From assembly GCF_003576645.1 (NCBI RefSeq), contig NC_044919.1, forward strand, positions 15,109,945 through 15,173,944: 64,000 nt of DNA, written 5' to 3'. Source of the stretch: Ipomoea triloba. Its lineage: Eukaryota; Streptophyta; Magnoliopsida; Solanales; Convolvulaceae. Below, piece after piece: positions 1-10,534 of this stretch (its first letter is position 1; each line of letters opens with the position of its first letter). A model generated the notes under the pieces. That model did no database searches. It was given only the letters and a program-made list of their open reading frames with translations, and was not told where the DNA came from. The position numbers were made by a program, and so were the translations under genes.

Positions 1-1
1 T

Positions 2-1294
2 GTTGAACTCCCTACTGTTTCCATTTACGACATTGGCCAAGATGACTGGAGGCAGTCGTTGATTGATTACTTCACTAATGGGAAGTTACCAGAAGATCCT
101 CGCAAGAGGGTGGATATAAAGCGCCGAGCTCCTCGTTTCATCCACTATAATGAGACGTTGTATCGTCGTTCATTCGATGGAGTCTGGCTCTGATGTCTAG
201 GAGAAGAAGAGGCATTACAAGCCATGCAAGAAGCTCATTCTGGGGTTTGTGGTGCACATCAGTCCAGCCCTAAGTTGCATTTCCACATTAAACGAATGGG
301 TTATTATTGGCCTACAATGGTAAAGGATTGCATAGATTATGCTCGAAGGTGCCAAGCTTGTCAAGTTCATGCAAACTTTATCCATCAACCACCAGAAACT
401 CTACACCCAACAGTCGCATCTTGGTCGTTTGATGCTTGGGGACTTGATGTGGTTGGCCCAATTACGCCCAAGTCATCTGCAGGGCATACATACATATTGG
501 CCGCCACCGACTACTTTTCAAAGTGGGTAGAAGCCGTGGCATTAAAAGAAGTAAAGAAGGAAAATGTGGCAGACTTCCTCCGTGTTCATATCATCTATCG
601 GTTCGGCATCCCACGATATATCTTGACTGATAATGGGAAACCCTTTGACAATAAATTAATGGACAAGATCTGCAAGCTGTTCGACTTTCAGCAGCGGAAC
701 TCATCAGCATATTACGCAGTTGCGAATGGACTTGTGGAAGCTTTTAACAAGACCCTATGCAATCTATTGAAAAAAGTGGTCTCAAAATCGAAACGTGATT
801 GGCATGACAGAATGGAAGAAGCGTTATGGGCATATAGAACCACATACCGCACACCTACTCAGAGCACTCCATATTCTCTGGTGTATGGTGTGGAAGCAGT
901 CTTGCCTCTAGAGCGCCAAATACCTTCTTTAAGGTTGGCCATACAAGAGGATCTCACTGATGAGGAAAATGCCAAGTTACGTTTGGCTGAGCTAGAAGCC
1001 TTGGATGAAAAACGGCTGCAAGCTCAACAGAGCTTGGAATGCTATCAAGCTCGTATGTCAAGAGCCTTTAACAGAAGGGTGAGGACCCGTTCCTTTCAAA
1101 TTGGTGACAAGGTACTAGCTGTTCGAAGACCAATCATTGTGACAAGGAAAACCGGCCACAAGTTCACTCCAAAATGGGATGGTCCCTATGTGGTTCAAGA
1201 AGTATACACCGGTGGGGCTTACAAGTTGGTTAGTGAAGATGGTTTGAAGGTTGGTCCAATCAATGGGAGATTCCTAAAGCTCTACTACCCTTAA
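2..1294 (+). pseudogene. Ty3/gypsy pol 3' end: integrase, one in-frame stop
   Basis: Carboxy-terminal part of a Ty3/gypsy polyprotein, entering from the left window edge. Integrase inserts the element cDNA into host DNA. Seen: an upstream segment in the same frame from base 2, then TGA at 191-193, then an open frame from the ATG at 224 to the stop at 1292-1294. In order: an HHCC zinc-binding region (HSGVCGAHQ, then CQAC), a catalytic core with acidic residues in GLDVVGP, LTDNG and GLVEAFN, and a C-terminal GPY/F-type motif (KWDGPYVV). The frame continues on both sides of the TGA (VWL / CLGEEEA), so the ATG at 224 is not a natural start and this is a nonsense copy; CGA to TGA decay is my inference. 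The antisense PMD gene downstream points to the Tat lineage. Confidence 0.93.
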
Positions 1295-2018
1295 ACTTAG
1301 GGTATCAACACAAGTCATAAACGCTCCTGGCCCGCATGAGTTAAAATTGTGAACGGCTTTACTTATAAAAAAAATTAAAAAAAATCATTTGAACTACGTT
1401 TGACTTGATCTCCTTCGCAGGAATACGTAGGCAGCTTAGAAACACTTTCTCTTCTAAGTTCAGTCATAATTAAAATAAATCCTTTTATGTCAAGACCGTT
1501 CGAAACAACTTAGATTCATTGAAGTTTAGTCATTTCATTGTATGTTATGATTTAAAGTAGATTCTCTCGTTAGTTGATTTCGAAGTGACCCATTTGGGGT
1601 TTATTCAAGCTTGTGAAAAGAAAAGAAAGTATATTGAACTTAACTCATGTCGAAGTCTCGTTTCAAAAGAAAAAAACTCATACAAAGTCGAAATAAAACA
1701 GCATAAACTAAAGGAGTATGATACCTAAACATCAAAGATCTACACTATTCGAAAATTCATCAAATCTGCTTTGTCTGCTTCTAGATCTTTCTCCGCTAAG
1801 GAAAGCTTATCTTCATCTTCACTTGTCAACATGGGAGTCTCCTGAATGCGTTTCACTGTTTCTTCGGCAGAAGTCACAACCTCTTGTGATGTGTCGCGCA
1901 GTCCTTGAGCCTCAGTCACAAGTTCTTAGAGCTTTGGCCTTTCATCATGGATCCTTGTCAACTCCTCCCTTGAATCCTTTATGGTTTTCTCAGCCTCCTT
2001 TATGGTTTTCTCTGCTTC
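462..2018 (+). repeat. First copy of a 1.56-kb directly repeated block
   Basis: This block recurs at 2020-3578. The copies are collinear; the visible difference is two extra bases in the A/T run near 2933. It spans the integrase core, the pol 3' non-coding part and the tail of the antisense PMD gene. Each copy ends at a single N (2019 and 3579), which suggests unmerged overlapping contigs rather than a genomic duplication. Confidence 0.95.
1295..1717. other. Non-coding spacer between integrase and antisense PMD tail
   Basis: AT-rich sequence after the pol stop. No convincing coding frame was seen on either strand. It is repeated at 2853-3277 in the second copy of the block. Confidence 0.6.
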
Positions 2019-2019
2019 N

Positions 2020-3578
2020 TTACGCCCAAGTCATCTGCAGGGCATACATACATATTGGCCGCCACCGACTACTTTTCAAAGTGGGTAGAAGCCGTGGCAT
2101 TAAAAGAAGTAAAGAAGGAAAATGTGGCAGACTTCCTCCGTGTTCATATCATCTATCGGTTCGGCATCCCACGATATATCTTGACTGATAATGGGAAACC
2201 CTTTGACAATAAATTAATGGACAAGATCTGCAAGCTGTTCGACTTTCAGCAGCGGAACTCATCAGCATATTACGCAGTTGCGAATGGACTTGTGGAAGCT
2301 TTTAACAAGACCCTATGCAATCTATTGAAAAAAGTGGTCTCAAAATCGAAACGTGATTGGCATGACAGAATGGAAGAAGCGTTATGGGCATATAGAACCA
2401 CATACCGCACACCTACTCAGAGCACTCCATATTCTCTGGTGTATGGTGTGGAAGCAGTCTTGCCTCTAGAGCGCCAAATACCTTCTTTAAGGTTGGCCAT
2501 ACAAGAGGATCTCACTGATGAGGAAAATGCCAAGTTACGTTTGGCTGAGCTAGAAGCCTTGGATGAAAAACGGCTGCAAGCTCAACAGAGCTTGGAATGC
2601 TATCAAGCTCGTATGTCAAGAGCCTTTAACAGAAGGGTGAGGACCCGTTCCTTTCAAATTGGTGACAAGGTACTAGCTGTTCGAAGACCAATCATTGTGA
2701 CAAGGAAAACCGGCCACAAGTTCACTCCAAAATGGGATGGTCCCTATGTGGTTCAAGAAGTATACACCGGTGGGGCTTACAAGTTGGTTAGTGAAGATGG
2801 TTTGAAGGTTGGTCCAATCAATGGGAGATTCCTAAAGCTCTACTACCCTTAAACTTAGGGTATCAACACAAGTCATAAACGCTCCTGGCCCGCATGAGTT
2901 AAAATTGTGAACGGCTTTACTTATAAAAAAAATTTTAAAAAAAATCATTTGAACTACGTTTGACTTGATCTCCTTCGCAGGAATACGTAGGCAGCTTAGA
3001 AACACTTTCTCTTCTAAGTTCAGTCATAATTAAAATAAATCCTTTTATGTCAAGACCGTTCGAAACAACTTAGATTCATTGAAGTTTAGTCATTTCATTG
3101 TATGTTATGATTTAAAGTAGATTCTCTCGTTAGTTGATTTCGAAGTGACCCATTTGGGGTTTATTCAAGCTTGTGAAAAGAAAAGAAAGTATATTGAACT
3201 TAACTCATGTCGAAGTCTCGTTTCAAAAGAAAAAAACTCATACAAAGTCGAAATAAAACAGCATAAACTAAAGGAGTATGATACCTAAACATCAAAGATC
3301 TACACTATTCGAAAATTCATCAAATCTGCTTTGTCTGCTTCTAGATCTTTCTCCGCTAAGGAAAGCTTATCTTCATCTTCACTTGTCAACATGGGAGTCT
3401 CCTGAATGCGTTTCACTGTTTCTTCGGCAGAAGTCACAACCTCTTGTGATGTGTCGCGCAGTCCTTGAGCCTCAGTCACAAGTTCTTAGAGCTTTGGCCT
3501 TTCATCATGGATCCTTGTCAACTCCTCCCTTGAATCCTTTATGGTTTTCTCAGCCTCCTTTATGGTTTTCTCTGCTTC
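2020..3578 (+). repeat. Second copy of the 1.56-kb block, with truncated integrase
   Basis: Starts inside the integrase core right after the N at 2019. The integrase frame runs to 2852 and lacks the zinc-binding region and the first catalytic Asp. The sequence then follows 1295-2018 with a 2-base indel and stops at the N at 3579. A separate element is unlikely, because no LTR or target-site duplication bounds it and both edges are single Ns. Confidence 0.93.
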
Positions 3579-6332
3579 NCCCGTCAGAATCCTCAAGGAT
3601 CTTTTGCTTCTCCGATAGAAGGGCTTGAGTTTCAGAGAGCTTTTGTTGAGCATCCTTAAGTGCACTTTGCGCCAAACATAACTCCGCAACTTGAGTTTCA
3701 ACTGGCATCGCTTCTGAGTGCTTGGATCGTATCTTATCATAATACTCAGCCTTCTTAAAGAAAACATCCACCCTGTTCTCTAATGATGACAGGTCTACCG
3801 CGTTATGTTTCATAAGTTGGATTTGTCTCTCAACACTTCCTTTGAAAGAAGAAACACTTTCAGATGGAATTTCCTTTAGCTTCTCGTAGATATCATTCCA
3901 AACGCCTGCGATCATGGCCATATACTTTGACATGAAGGAATCTGCACTAGGAAGAATAGAGACATGAGACGGTTCCGGTCGTGCTCCTTTGTGAGGTGGG
4001 TTTGAGGGCAACGGTGATTGCTGAGGTGCTGCCACTTGATTAAGGGATTCAGAACTGTCGCTATGTTTCACCTCGCCTATAGAAAAATGTTGATTCGACG
4101 ACCGGGCGTCATTGTTGACATGTAACCCAGCAGAACCCTATAAAAGGAATACATATATCAATAAGACTAAGATTTTGAATCATGGTGAAAGGGAAAAATT
4201 TAGGAAAGTTTCCTAACCTCGTTCGACGGTCTTCTATTTCGTTTAAAATTGCGATCACTATCAACATCCTCGTCCGAGCTTCGGTGCCTCACTTGCTCCT
4301 CCCTCCTCTTTTGGGTTGCATGTTCTGGTACTTGATCGTGGGGGGCATCCTGTACTGGTGCTTTGCCTTTTCTCAAAGTATCCAGTTGATCCCTTTGTTC
4401 TTGAGTTATTCCCTCCCTAACGGTTACGTTTGGGTCACCATTAATGACTATGTCTTTGACGCGAGTCTCAAGGAGATTTGCATGCACATCAACCAACCAG
4501 GCTTTGTAGGTGTCTGACACATGTTTCTTTGGAAAAGTCCGGATCATGGGAAATGTGGCCCTAGACATAGAGTTGAAGTGTTCATACTGGCGATGGAGTT
4601 GAAATCCCTTAGCAAGTGTGACGTCGCGGTCATCCGTCAGTAACAAACTGGGGGCAGATGCTTGGTAGAATCCAAACTGACGACTGAAGCGATGGGGTAC
4701 ATAAGGCTCAGCCTTACATTGGTGTCCTTGGCGTAAAACAAGAAAACCAGGGCGCAAACATATGAAATATTCAAAATTATCTTTACTCCCTCTCTTGTCA
4801 TCACAGAAAAAGAAGTCTCTACCATTTTGACGAGACGTGCAAAGCCAAGACGCGTGTTCGCCCTTAAAAATCCTCTTACGAGCATCAATTCTGTCGTAAT
4901 GCTTAGCACCGCCTTCTCCGGAAGAAGTGACCATCTTTGGAGACAACAACATGAGGTTAGGGGTCTTGAAGTGAGTATTGAAGTAAGCTGCTTGTGAGCA
5001 TAAATATAATATGTGCAGTCCAGCTATCAGCTTAGGCTTTTGGTTGAGATGGAGCACATGCTTTAATTTGGTATCAGAGCCATGCAAAAGATCATGGGTT
5101 CGAATCTTCGCGTCACCCTCAAAAAGAGACTTCCACGTGTTGCGCTTGGAATCCACCGCACACGTTGAGGGGGCGTGTGAGCATAAATATAATATGTGTA
5201 GTCCAGCTATCAGCTTAGGCTTTTGGTTGAGATGGAGCACATGCTTTAATTCTGCTAGCCATCCATATACATAATGGATGGGGAAGGGGGAGTTTAACCC
5301 ATAGTAGATGCTGGCAAGGACTGGAGGTGCGAGGCATACCTTAATCCCTTTCGCCATTTTGCACGCCATATTAAAAGTCTCAGGACGAATGGTTGCCGTT
5401 GGGTTACCCGGTAGTGCGAACGTACAGAGCCAACACGCTAGAAATGCTGCTAAGTAGACTTCCTGTTCAAGATTTGGGGGGATGCTTAGTTCGACGAAGG
5501 GTGCTTCACTCACGTGCGACCATCTAGGAGCAGTTTCAAGGATCCCGCTTGGGTTGTGAGTAGCCTTTGGTCGAGATTTCTTATTCTCTTTTCGAGGTGG
5601 AGGAGCTGGATATCTTCGGGTTTTCCTGCACCAGAAGTCGATCCATCGGGATGCTTGAATAAAAGTGGTGTGATTTTCTTGTTGAGTCAAATGGAAAAAC
5701 GCCTCGAATAAGTGCGCACAACATGTGTATGAACCCTTGTTCAAGTCCAAGGCGTTTGGGATGCGCTCATCGTAGATATCCCCAAGCAATGGCAACCCTC
5801 CAAGCATGTACAAATCTCGCAGCGATATGGACATCTCGCCGGAGGAGGTAATTAATGTGTTGGTTCGTGGGCACCACGCTTCGCAAAAAGCTTGGACAAT
5901 GTCAATGTTGCGGTCATATGTGAATAATGACGCGAACACGGCATCATATATCATGCCTTCCCTTAGAGGTTTTCTGAAGAGGTTAAGTACATCTTCAGCC
6001 CATTCCCAGTATCCTGGAGTGTAAATGAATTCGCCTCTAAAATCGATGTCGTTACCCCACTTGACCTCATCATCAATTATGCGATTCCCCAGCGTGGGAA
6101 GGATGTCCGTGGAAGGTTCGTGTTTCAATCCTGGTTGCAAAGTCCACACTTTGGACCGTGGAATGTTATACTCAGGAGTCCAATTGCGTTCGTGATACGA
6201 CACCGTGAGCTTTGGCGGTGAAGGGGATGCAAGGGGTTGATTGACGGCCAATGTGACTTTGTGGTCGCTCTTGGTGCTTGATATCACAAATTTCCTTTGT
6301 CCTTCGAACCATTGGTCTTGAAATTGCACCAT
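3486..6332 (-). CDS. Plant mobile domain (PMD) protein, antisense within gypsy element
   Basis: A 710-codon frame (6332 to 4200), start MVQFQDQ, encodes an aminotransferase-like plant mobile domain: around residues 110-260 it has GYWEWAEDVL, AFCEAWCP and LRDLYMLGGLP. In the family this domain occurs in MAIN/MAIL-type host proteins and in transposon-captured copies. The frame likely splices at GAG|GT (exon to 4218) onto an exon starting at 4071, phase 0, giving a Ser/Pro-rich linker and a coiled-coil tail rich in E, K and Q. The tail crosses the N at 3579 and ends near 3486; the exact join there is unknown. Residues about 361-447 come from an in-frame TRIM insertion. Position (antisense, between pol and the 3' LTR) matches the extra antisense ORFs known from Tat-lineage elements. 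Its function in the element is unknown. Confidence 0.85.
4993..5251 (+). mobile_element. TRIM/SMART-like miniature LTR retrotransposon, 259 bp
   Basis: Two 76-bp direct repeats at 4993-5068 and 5176-5251 differ at one base (C/T). The first is followed at once by TGGTATCAGAGCC (5069 on), which matches the primer-binding site for initiator-Met tRNA. The second is preceded by a G-rich polypurine run (GAGGGGGCG). A perfect 5-bp target duplication CTGCT flanks it (4988-4992 and 5252-5256). LTRs start TG but end TT rather than CA. The internal part is 107 bp and non-coding, so mobility would need proteins in trans. It lies inside the antisense PMD frame and, with its target duplication, adds 264 bp, a multiple of three. 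A GGGTTCGAATC motif resembles a pol III B box, so a SINE contribution is possible. Confidence 0.88.
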
Positions 6333-6438
6333 CTTTGAGCCGCGTTGAGATTATGTCAAAATTGGGAAAAATTACTGCAAAAAAATAATGATGATAATGA
6401 TTAAGGTTATTATTATTATTTTCATCATTGTTAACAAA

Positions 6439-6491
<53 letters not shown>
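6439..6491. repeat. (ATT)n microsatellite
   Basis: About 17 uninterrupted ATT trinucleotide units. Confidence 0.97.
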
Positions 6492-6549
6492 GATCTAAGT
6501 ATAATATAATAGTAATAAGTAACTTTGTTGTTACTTAGAGTTATGAAAG

Positions 6550-6735
6550 TATAAAAACAAAAAAAAAAAGCAAAAGAAAAAACGTGAAGAAAGAAAAATG
6601 AAACAGAAAAGAAAAAAGAAAAAGCAAAAAGAAAAAAAAAGAACAAACGAAAAAAAATACAAAATAAAAACAAAAGGAAAAGAAATTAAAAAAACGAAGC
6701 AGGAAAGGAAAAAAAAATGAAAAATCAAAGGGGAG
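6550..6735 (+). repeat. Purine-only low-complexity tract
   Basis: About 185 bases almost entirely A and G on the plus strand. Phe-rich reading frames on the minus strand are products of this composition. In Tat elements internal purine tracts may be secondary polypurine primers, but that is only a possibility here. Confidence 0.85.
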
Positions 6736-7190
6736 TAAAAGGCTACATCAACTTTATCATAATGCATGATTATTATAATATAAGTTGCTGAGTGTTTGTG
6801 TAGTGTGTAGGCTAAAAGTTGACCGGTGTGACCCATGAATTAATGGCCTTTCATCATTTCCCATAAAAGCAGGCAGTAGTGTGTTTCAGTAGTGTTAATT
6901 GCTCCAAGGAAAGCATTTTCCAGTGCTATGTCTCCAATGCCAATATTGTTCCTAGTGCATAAAATTGGTAGAAATCTCCAGTAGGGCTACGATAGTGCAA
7001 ACAACAGACTCCAGTAGTCTTGGCGTCAACGGCAAAGAGCTTCGGTGAGCTGCTTATTCATCGGCAGCCTCATCAATTCGACATCGGCGATTCACTATCG
7101 GCCTCTACGAAGAATAATTCCGGCGAAAACGCAGTAACATCATTATGTCAGGGCCATTGTCACCCACGGTTTCCGGCGACCCCTCCAGTG

Positions 7191-7484
7191 AGAAGCTCGG
7201 TTAACAACGGAAATTCGTCCACTCCGAGTAGAAACCCACTCTCGGGCAGTATCATTAACACCGCGCTCCGGTGGTTGTTCTACTCGGTAGACTTCCCGTT
7301 GCTCTTCGTTGTAGCAATTTGACGGTAGAGGAAGAAGACATTGGCAGTCCCAGATGAAAAGCTCCGTCAGCAACGAAGTCTGTGTACCCCAGGTAGGAAC
7401 TCACTCTTCGGCAGTATCAGTGATACCACGCTCCGGTGATTGTCCTACCCGGGCAGATTTTCGATTGCTCTTCTTTATTGGGTT
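7191..7484 (+). repeat. Degenerate tandem duplication, period about 165 bp
   Basis: Two diverged units start near 7191 and 7357. Shared landmarks are an AAGCTC..AACAACG start, GAACTCACTCTTCGGCAGTA or its variant, CACGCTCCGGTG and a TTGCTCTTC end. Non-coding part of the gypsy element. Confidence 0.7.
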
Positions 7485-7695
7485 TGTAAACTCCATAGCT
7501 TCTTGATTTCTTGTTGTTTCTTGAATGCTCTTCCCACTTTGTAAATGAAGATGCGTATGGGAAAGACAAAAAAATAATAATAATAAAAAGCAAGAATAGA
7601 GAATATACCTGATTAAAAGCCGGCGAACGATTTCCCTTCACTGCTCACTGCTCTATTGTACGATATGACTGTGAATGGGGTTGTGTTGAAACCCC

Positions 7696-7703
7696 TATTT
7701 ATA
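7696..7703 (-). promoter_or_regulatory. TATA box for the antisense PMD transcript
   Basis: Minus strand reads CACTATAAATAGGGG, a strong plant TATA context. A transcript starting about 30 bp downstream would pass the donor at 7609 and the PMD start at 6332. No promoter of this quality lies nearer to 6332. Inferred from motif and position only. Confidence 0.6.
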
Positions 7704-8223
7704 GTGTATCATAGGAAGAGTCATAGTTAGAGTTGGGTTGCAGTTCTTGAGTCCTATTGCAAGTAGGATTGAATTTTTTGCGGCTGGAATTTTGCATGAG
7801 ATAGGCTTGGGTCTTGATTCAGTTATTGCGTTACATGGTTATTGGGAGTTTGGTTGTTACCTCTAACTTTTAATGGATTATTCCTATTTGCAGTCAATTT
7901 GACGTTAGTGTGGATCATCAACTGAATCAGGATGAAATATTCAGGAGCCCAATCTTAGTCCAATCTTACATAATTTTGGGCTCATGAAGAGGAAATATCA
8001 AGGTATTTGGATGCACTTTGCTTGGTGCCCTTAAATGTGTTGGGCATGTGATAATTCGGACATTTTGAGCATGGACTTGCATTTTCTAAATCCATAGTTT
8101 AAGATGGACTAATTAAAATTTAATACATATTTTTGTCCATTGATTAAAGACGTGTCAAATCCCTTGGTAATTTTCGAGACTTCCCCACTCCAAGCACATC
8201 AAGCAGCATGTCCCAGCAAGTCT

Positions 8224-8236
8224 CGAGGGGCAATTT
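8224..8236 (+). promoter_or_regulatory. Polypurine tract next to 3' LTR
   Basis: GAGGGGCAATT directly precedes TGTAGACACGG, a common start for Tat-type LTRs. In LTR elements this tract primes plus-strand cDNA synthesis. Confidence 0.7.
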
Positions 8237-9011
8237 GTAGACACGGAAAATTTGAATCGACAAATGGACCGGTTAAATTATTATTGGGCTCATTTTAAGA
8301 TTGATTATTGGACCAATTTAATTAATTGGGTCATGATAATTAATTTAATTAGCCCAATTAAATTGATGTTGGGTAATTGATTAATGGGCCAAGCCCGATT
8401 CATATTTGAATTTAATAATAATTATAATTATAATTTAAATATAATTTTATTATATTTGAATTTAGTAATTATAATTAATTTGAATTTGAATTAGATGATA
8501 GAGTTTTGAACCTGGACTTGATTACGGCAATGTTCATTCCCTTAATTAATTAATTAATTATTTAATTAATTAATTAGGGAGTTTGTTGAGGGAAGTTGGT
8601 TGCACACTCCACTATAAATAGAGCCCCTCATTTCACATTCAAAACACACCTTGAGGATTGAAGACTTGAGAGCTTTTGAAGGCTTTGAAGGCATTCTGAA
8701 GCAGTTAGAAACTTGAAGTACTTTGACGGTTCCAGTTGAATATCACGCCCTTGAATCCCGGAAGGCCACGCCGTTTGAATCCCGGAAAGCTACGCCATTT
8801 GAATCCTGGAAGCTACGTCAGTTGAATCCCGGAGGTTACGCTATTTGAATCCCGGGGGCTACATCACTTGAAACCCGGAGGCACTTCAGTAGAACACGTC
8901 AGTGAAGAATCAGAGGACTATACAGAGATTTTGTACCTGCAACTTGAATTACACATACACTGTAACCCGATATTGTGAATATATACAATTTCGACTTTTT
9001 TTGTGTTTACA
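8237..9011 (+). mobile_element. 3' LTR of the gypsy (Tat-like) element
   Basis: Begins TGTAGACACGG after a polypurine tract and ends near TTTACA. The right end is uncertain by about 10 bp because the 5' LTR is outside the window. It holds a TATA box (ACTATAAATAG at 8621-8631) and, downstream, six imperfect 23-24-bp units (TTGAATCCCGGA...) at 8751-8890. AT-rich palindromic runs occupy 8400-8580. Confidence 0.7.
8751..8890 (+). repeat. Minisatellite inside LTR, six units of 23-24 bp
   Basis: Units begin TTGAATCCCGGA and continue with a variable GCTACGCC-like tail. They lie downstream of the LTR TATA box, so they would be in the transcribed leader. A related single unit occurs in the next LTR-like sequence near 9288. 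Confidence 0.85.
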
Positions 9012-9021
9012 GATTTTCATT

Positions 9022-9520
9022 TGTTGACACTGAAAATTTAACAAATGCAATTAGTTTTTATTAGATTTGAATATATATTTGGATAATATTGATATTATCT
9101 AATTTGTTAATTAGATAATATCAAAAGAGTTTGAATTTATCAAAACTCTTCTATCCTACTCCTATAAATAGGAGTTTTTATTTCTACGTAAACATCCCGG
9201 GAAAATCATAATAAAAGAAGTAAAAGCCCCCCAAGCTCCTCCATGCCTATCATATTGATCAAAATCTCCAATTGAAGATCAAGTCATTTGAACCCGGAGG
9301 CCCTTTAGAAGAACAAACATATAAGTTCTTCTTTGAAGATCAAGCCACTAGAGATCTGGGGGGCCTTCAATGGAGCGTCAAGACATCAATTGAAGAATCA
9401 GAGGATCATCCAGAGATATTGTACCCACACCCCATATTGATACTTAACATGTAACAGGAATTTTGAATTCCAAAATATATATTTATTCAAAATTTCTTTG
9501 TTCTTGTCCAATTACTCTGT
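9022..9520 (+). mobile_element. Second, diverged LTR-like sequence
   Basis: Begins TGTTGACACTGAAAATT, echoing the start of the LTR at 8237, and shares CCCGGAGGC, GAAGAATCAGAGGA and CAGAGATATTGTACC with it. It has its own TATA-like CTATAAATAG near 9172. The right end is unclear. It is either a solo LTR or the 5' LTR of the relic that follows. Confidence 0.55.
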
Positions 9521-10500
9521 CACCAGTCCCCTCACTCCCTAACCAGCGAGAATGGTTGAGGTAGCTTGGAGTAATAATTTGTATTAAGCATAAATTTTTA
9601 ATAGGATCAAATCCTGATATTATAAGGAAATCTCAAGATTTTCAAAATATTTCCTAATCTTCAAATATTCTTCAAATATTTTTCCTTCCTTTTATACTTC
9701 TTTTTTTTCATATAAGAACTCATCCAAAAAAAAAAAAAAAATTAGAATCCTCTCCGATCCTTCCTTCATACCATTACCATGGTGCGCTTCTTCCTCATTT
9801 TTTTTAAGGACGATAAGAACTGTGGCCGAGGTGGCCAAGGCCATTTTTTTTTGGAAAGAGAATTGTGGCCGAGATACGATCTCGGCTAAGATGTTTTATT
9901 TATTTTTGCTATTTTTTTAAAGGGATTTTTTAGGACTCATGGATCCAAAGAAGACAAGCAAGAAGATGAAGAGACGACGCTCAAGGCGCCTGGTGGAGCA
10001 GGCCTGACTCGAAAAGTTGAAGAATAGAAAGATTCTGCTAGGTAGTCATGATGTACTATAATTACCCCTGAAGACTCTTTGGCAGTTCTGTCTGACGGAG
10101 AGGAGGGGATCATTGTGCCCTATGAACCAAAACAGGAAGTTCCACTAGCAATTGTTTCCGACGGAGAGGAGGGGGTCATTGTCCCCTATGAACCCAGACA
10201 GAAAGATATAGGTGCCTCTCTAGCTGTGATTCCTTTCGATGATAGAGAGAGCCCTCTAGCATTTGAAGGTCCTACTCCAATTTCTCCTTGGGCAAAGTCT
10301 AAATCTGCCAAGAGTACTCCTCGTTGTTTAAAATAAAAGGGATGAAATGCCACATGAAACAAACTGTATGCCTTACGGCTAATTTTACGTGGGAATAAAA
10401 TATTTTCTTCTGTTTTTTTTAAAAAGAATTGATCATGACGGGCCATAACCACTAGTTACATTTTTTCTTGAACGAATTTTTCAATGAATAACATGTTTTT
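9521..10500 (+). other. Relic of retroelement leader with short ORFs
   Basis: AT-rich leader-like DNA, then a short basic ORF from 9939 (MDPKKTSKKMKRRR..., about 22 codons). Around 10079-10336 a short frame holds two copies of an acidic motif (SDGEEGIIVPYEP and SDGEEGVIVPYEP). I do not recognise either; they could be the start of a gag or an extra 5' ORF. Confidence 0.4.
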
Positions 10501-10534
10501 TACGTTATGTTGGCTCCTCCTCTAACTCATTGTC

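Larger units (their letters stand above)
6375..7608 (-). other. Candidate 5'-UTR intron of the antisense PMD gene
   Basis: On the minus strand a donor CAG|GTATAT (exon end 7609) lies just below a TATA box, and an acceptor TTTTTTTGCAG lies at 6375, 43 bases before the PMD start at 6332. A spliced leader is inferred; no transcript evidence is available. A short upstream ATG at 7641 would read into a stop just after the junction. The interval otherwise holds simple repeats and a degenerate tandem duplication. Confidence 0.45.

Noticed and set aside
1718..2188. 156-codon plus-strand ORF crossing an N
   Set aside because: Shadow of the antisense PMD coiled-coil tail; runs across the N at 2019 into integrase sequence in a wrong frame.
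4182..4517. Plus-strand 111-codon ORF
   Set aside because: Lies opposite the PMD coding exon; no domain; codon pattern follows the minus strand.
5011..5274. Plus-strand ORF with an internal repeat
   Set aside because: Its repeat is the two TRIM LTRs; not a protein gene.
6488..6836. Phe-rich minus-strand ORFs
   Set aside because: Products of the purine-only tract.
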